From Tessaracoccus coleopterorum (lineage in GTDB: Bacteria > Actinomycetota > Actinomycetes > Propionibacteriales > Propionibacteriaceae), in contig NZ_JAANIJ010000001.1 of the NCBI RefSeq assembly GCF_011174705.1, forward strand, positions 1,860,001 through 1,924,000: a stretch of 64,000 nt of DNA, given 5' to 3'. Positions 61,374 to 64,000 of this stretch are shown here, piece after piece. Under the pieces are notes generated by a model. It was not told the origin of the DNA and searched no databases. It was given only the letters and a program-made list of their open reading frames with translations. Position numbers and translations under genes: made by a program. Numbering within the stretch: position 1 is the first letter of the stretch; each line of letters begins with the position of its first letter.

Positions 61374-64000
61374 CCATGCTCGACACCCTCTTCGGGCTCA
61401 TCCCCGCCGCCTCCCGCATGCAGCAGTGGGTGGCCGAGGATCTCCAACTGGTCAACTGGGGCGGCTACGACGGCTACCACCGCGTGCGCTTCTCCCCGAC
61501 GGCGACCCTGCTGTGCGGCGGCTCCGGTTCCGGCAAGTCCACCCTGATGGACGCCTACATCGCCCTCATGATGCCGCACACCACCCGTTCAACGGCGCAT
61601 CCAACGGTGCGGTGACCGGCCGCCCCGCGGCCAGGAACAGCGCAACATCGTCTCCTACGGCCGCGGCAAGCTCGACGAGTCCCGCACCGACGAGGGAGCG
61701 ACCCGCATGCGGTGCTCCGCGGTGACGGCGCCGACACCTGGACGGCAGTCGCGATGACCTGGGCCGACCACGACGGCGCCCGCTTCACCGCGGTGCGGGC
61801 CTGGTACATCCCCGCGGCGGCCCGCATCCACGACGACACCGTCCGCGTCCGCGCCACCTTCGACGGCGACTTCGACCTGCGCAGGCTGGAACAGGCCGCC
61901 GAACGACGGCTCACCGACTCCGCCGTCCGCGCGGTCGGCCTCGAGACGGCGGGAACCGACCGCGAGTTCTCCGCCCGGCTGCACACCGCGCTCGGCATCG
62001 GGGCCGCCGGCTCCGGCGCGAAGGCCATGAACCTGCTCTCCCGCATCCAGGCGGGTCAGCAGATCACCACCGTCGACGACCTCTACAAGAAGATGGTGCT
62101 CGAGGAGCCCGAGACGATGGCCACCGCCGACGCGGTGGTGGCCCACTTCGACGGCCTCGACGGCACGCGTAACCGCATGGTGACGGCGCGTCAGCAGGTC
62201 CGGGCGCTCGAGCCGATCCGGGGCCTCCGCTCCCGGATCCAGGCCGCCGCCGACCGGATGCGCCTGATCGACGCCGTCGGCCACTTCTCCGATGCAACCT
62301 CGCTCGCCGCGCTGTGGCAGGCGAGCCGCCGTCAGGACCTGCTCCACGATGTGGAGACCGAGTTGCGTGCCCGCAAGCTCGGCGCCGACCAGGCCGTCCG
62401 CGAGAAGCAGGAACTGGCAAAGGCCGCTGAGGCGGAGCGCGACGGCATGTCCGAGGTGCTGCGCAGCTCGGGCGGCGACCAACTCGACACCGCCCAGCGT
62501 GAGTTGCGCGATGTCGAACGCCGCGCCGGTGAGGTCGAACGACAGCGGGCACGGCTCGATGCCGCGCTCGACTCGATCGGCGCCGAGGTCAGGACCGGAA
62601 GACAGTTCACCACGCTGGCCGACAAGGCCCGCCTCGCGCTCGCCGACGCCGAGGGCAAGTCCGGAGCCCGCGACGCCTACGCCGAGGCCCGCTCCGTCCG
62701 CACCGCCATCGAGAAGGAGGTCGCGGAGCTCGAGGCCGAGAAGAGGAAGGCCCAGACCCGCAGCGACAACATCCCTGCCGCGCTGCACGAGTCGCGCGAG
62801 CTGCTCGCCCGCGCCGCCGGGCTCAGCGTCGACGACCTGCCGTTCGTCGGCGAGCTGATCGAGGTGCGCACCGAGTTCGAGCCGTGGCGCGAGGCGTTCA
62901 ACCTCGCCCTCGGTGGCTTCGCCACGACGCTGCTGATCGACTCCGACCGGCTGCCGCTGTTCCGCACCGCCATCAACTCCGTCCGCACCCCGTGCGCCTG
63001 CGCTACGAGGGTGTCGCCGTGGGCCAGCCGCTGAGCCCGCCGCGCGATGACCGGACGCTGCCCGGCCGCCTCGACTACCGCCCTCGCCGTTCACCGGCTG
63101 GCTGCAGGACCGGCTCGTCGACCGCTTCGGCTTCGTCTGCGTCAACGCCCCGAGGAGCTGAAGCGGCACTCGACGGCGCTCACCGTGAGCGGCCAGATGT
63201 CGCAGGGCAACCGTGGAGCCCACGGTGGTCACGGTCGCGCCAACGTGCTCGGCTTCTCCAACCAGCACCGCATGCGCGACCTCGCCGGCCGCATCGACGA
63301 CGCCCGCTGGCGCCTCGTCGACGCCATCGACGCGCAGGACGCCGCCGCCACCTCGCTCGACGCGATCGACGCCCGCAACGCCGCCTACCGTGTGGTGGCC
63401 GATCTCTCCTGGGACCAGGTCGACGTCGACGCACTCGAGGCCGAGCGCAGGCGCTGGGTCGGGGTAATCGACGAGGTCACCACCGGCAACCCGACCATCG
63501 CCCGCATCCAGCAGCAGATCGCGAAGGCGCAGGACAAGGTGATGACCCTCCGCGAGGACATCGGCCGCGCCAAGCACGAACGCGACCGGATCGCCGAGCG
63601 TTGGGGCGAGGTGATGGAGGCCGTCGACTCCGCCGACGAGACCCTCGAGGTCGCCGGCGACGCGGGCATCGTCCTCACCGACGAGCAGGCCGCCTACCTC
63701 GACCGCCAGTTCGACGTGCCCGACGGCGAACGCGCCACTTCCGCCTCCGATGAGCTGCGTCGCTTCGATGCGGCCCTCGAGAACGCGGCCCAGCGCCTGT
63801 CGGCCGACCAGTGCGGCGCGCAGGAGACGCTGGCCGAGCAGCGCGAGACGCTACGCCGCACGCTGGCCACGTTCCTCGACCGCTGGCCCAATCCCAACCT
63901 GCTCGCCGACCCGATGCTGGCCTCGGCGACTTCGAGCGCATCCTGGATGACCTCGAGACCAGCGGGCTGCACGAGCTCGAGACCGAGTGGCGTGACTCGC
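61370..64000 (+). CDS. jetC: Wadjet JetC (SMC-like ATPase), cut by window end
   Basis: SMC/MukB-type ATPase that extrudes circular DNA loops. N-terminal head: LVNWGGYDGYHRVRFSPTAT then Walker A LLCGGSGSGKSTLMDAYIAL. A long coiled coil follows (RLEQAAERRLTDSAVRAVGL ... QRELRDVERRAGEVERQRAR), a hinge-like region around 62850-63130, and the returning coil to the window edge. Walker B and signature motifs lie outside. Losses near 61588, 61630, 61712, 62993, 63085, 63150, 63205 and 63925. JetD is expected downstream. Confidence 0.87.

Noticed and set aside
1..64000. tRNA or rRNA genes
   Set aside because: No T-loop GGTTCGAATCC-like arm within a cloverleaf and no rRNA signature was found by eye on either strand.

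Overview
The window is high-GC DNA from an actinobacterium, most likely a member of the Propionibacteriaceae (Tessaracoccus-like). That placement is inferred from the haem cluster layout, the apparently leaderless promoters and the REP-like GGTTGAGCC...CGAAACC repeats; nothing here proves it. Nearly every long gene is split by single-base deletions, and each one worked through base by base (over 30) falls in or beside a short run of G or C and is repaired by adding back one base. I treat these as probable sequencing or assembly errors. Broken genes are annotated at full extent, with shift positions given, unless real truncation is visible.

Layout. 1-5250 is a copper/metal-handling segment: the C-terminus of a P1B ATPase, a truncated DMT permease beside an IS110-family element, a PaaK-like ligase preceded by a copy of a copZ leader, a CopZ-like chaperone and a His-rich membrane peptide. 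5264-6703 is an IS256-family element. 6704-12900 is an accessory region with gene remnants, a HepT fragment, an Xis-like protein, HigBA, an unrecognised three-gene unit and a 5'-truncated helicase with a nuclease-like C-terminus. 13089-23344 is the haem region: radical SAM/SPASM protein, hemA-hemH-hemQ on the minus strand, and divergent hemE-hemY-hemCD (a fused gene)-hemL; hemB is not here. 23740-28057 holds a DUF4862 protein and membrane or membrane-anchored proteins of unknown role. 28307-32251 is an MMPL exporter with its own histidine kinase and response regulator, each overlapping the next by 4 bp. 32473-36200 is a patchwork of gene fragments around a GrpB protein and a stand-alone Swt1-type HEPN protein.

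36216-37273 holds two small soluble proteins. 37412-47728 is a LacI-controlled glycan locus: GH127, GH2, zinc dehydrogenase, Gfo/Idh/MocA oxidoreductase, and a sugar ABC binding protein with two permeases. 47840-49855 is a truncated HAF-repeat protein and exonuclease III. 49891-57763 contains a leucyl aminopeptidase, a MalT-like LuxR regulator, a LapA-domain protein and two large permeases; three copies of one palindrome (ATCACCC-N5-GGGTGAT type) lie upstream of the plus-strand units and suggest a small regulon. 57825-59022 holds a SHOCT protein and a META-domain lipoprotein. 59076 to the end is a Wadjet (JetABC) anti-plasmid SMC operon that runs off the right edge.

The best leads for something new are the shared palindrome regulon, the 8672-10148 three-gene unit, the stand-alone HEPN protein, the repeat cluster at 14397-15008, and the interleaved inverted repeats behind hemL.
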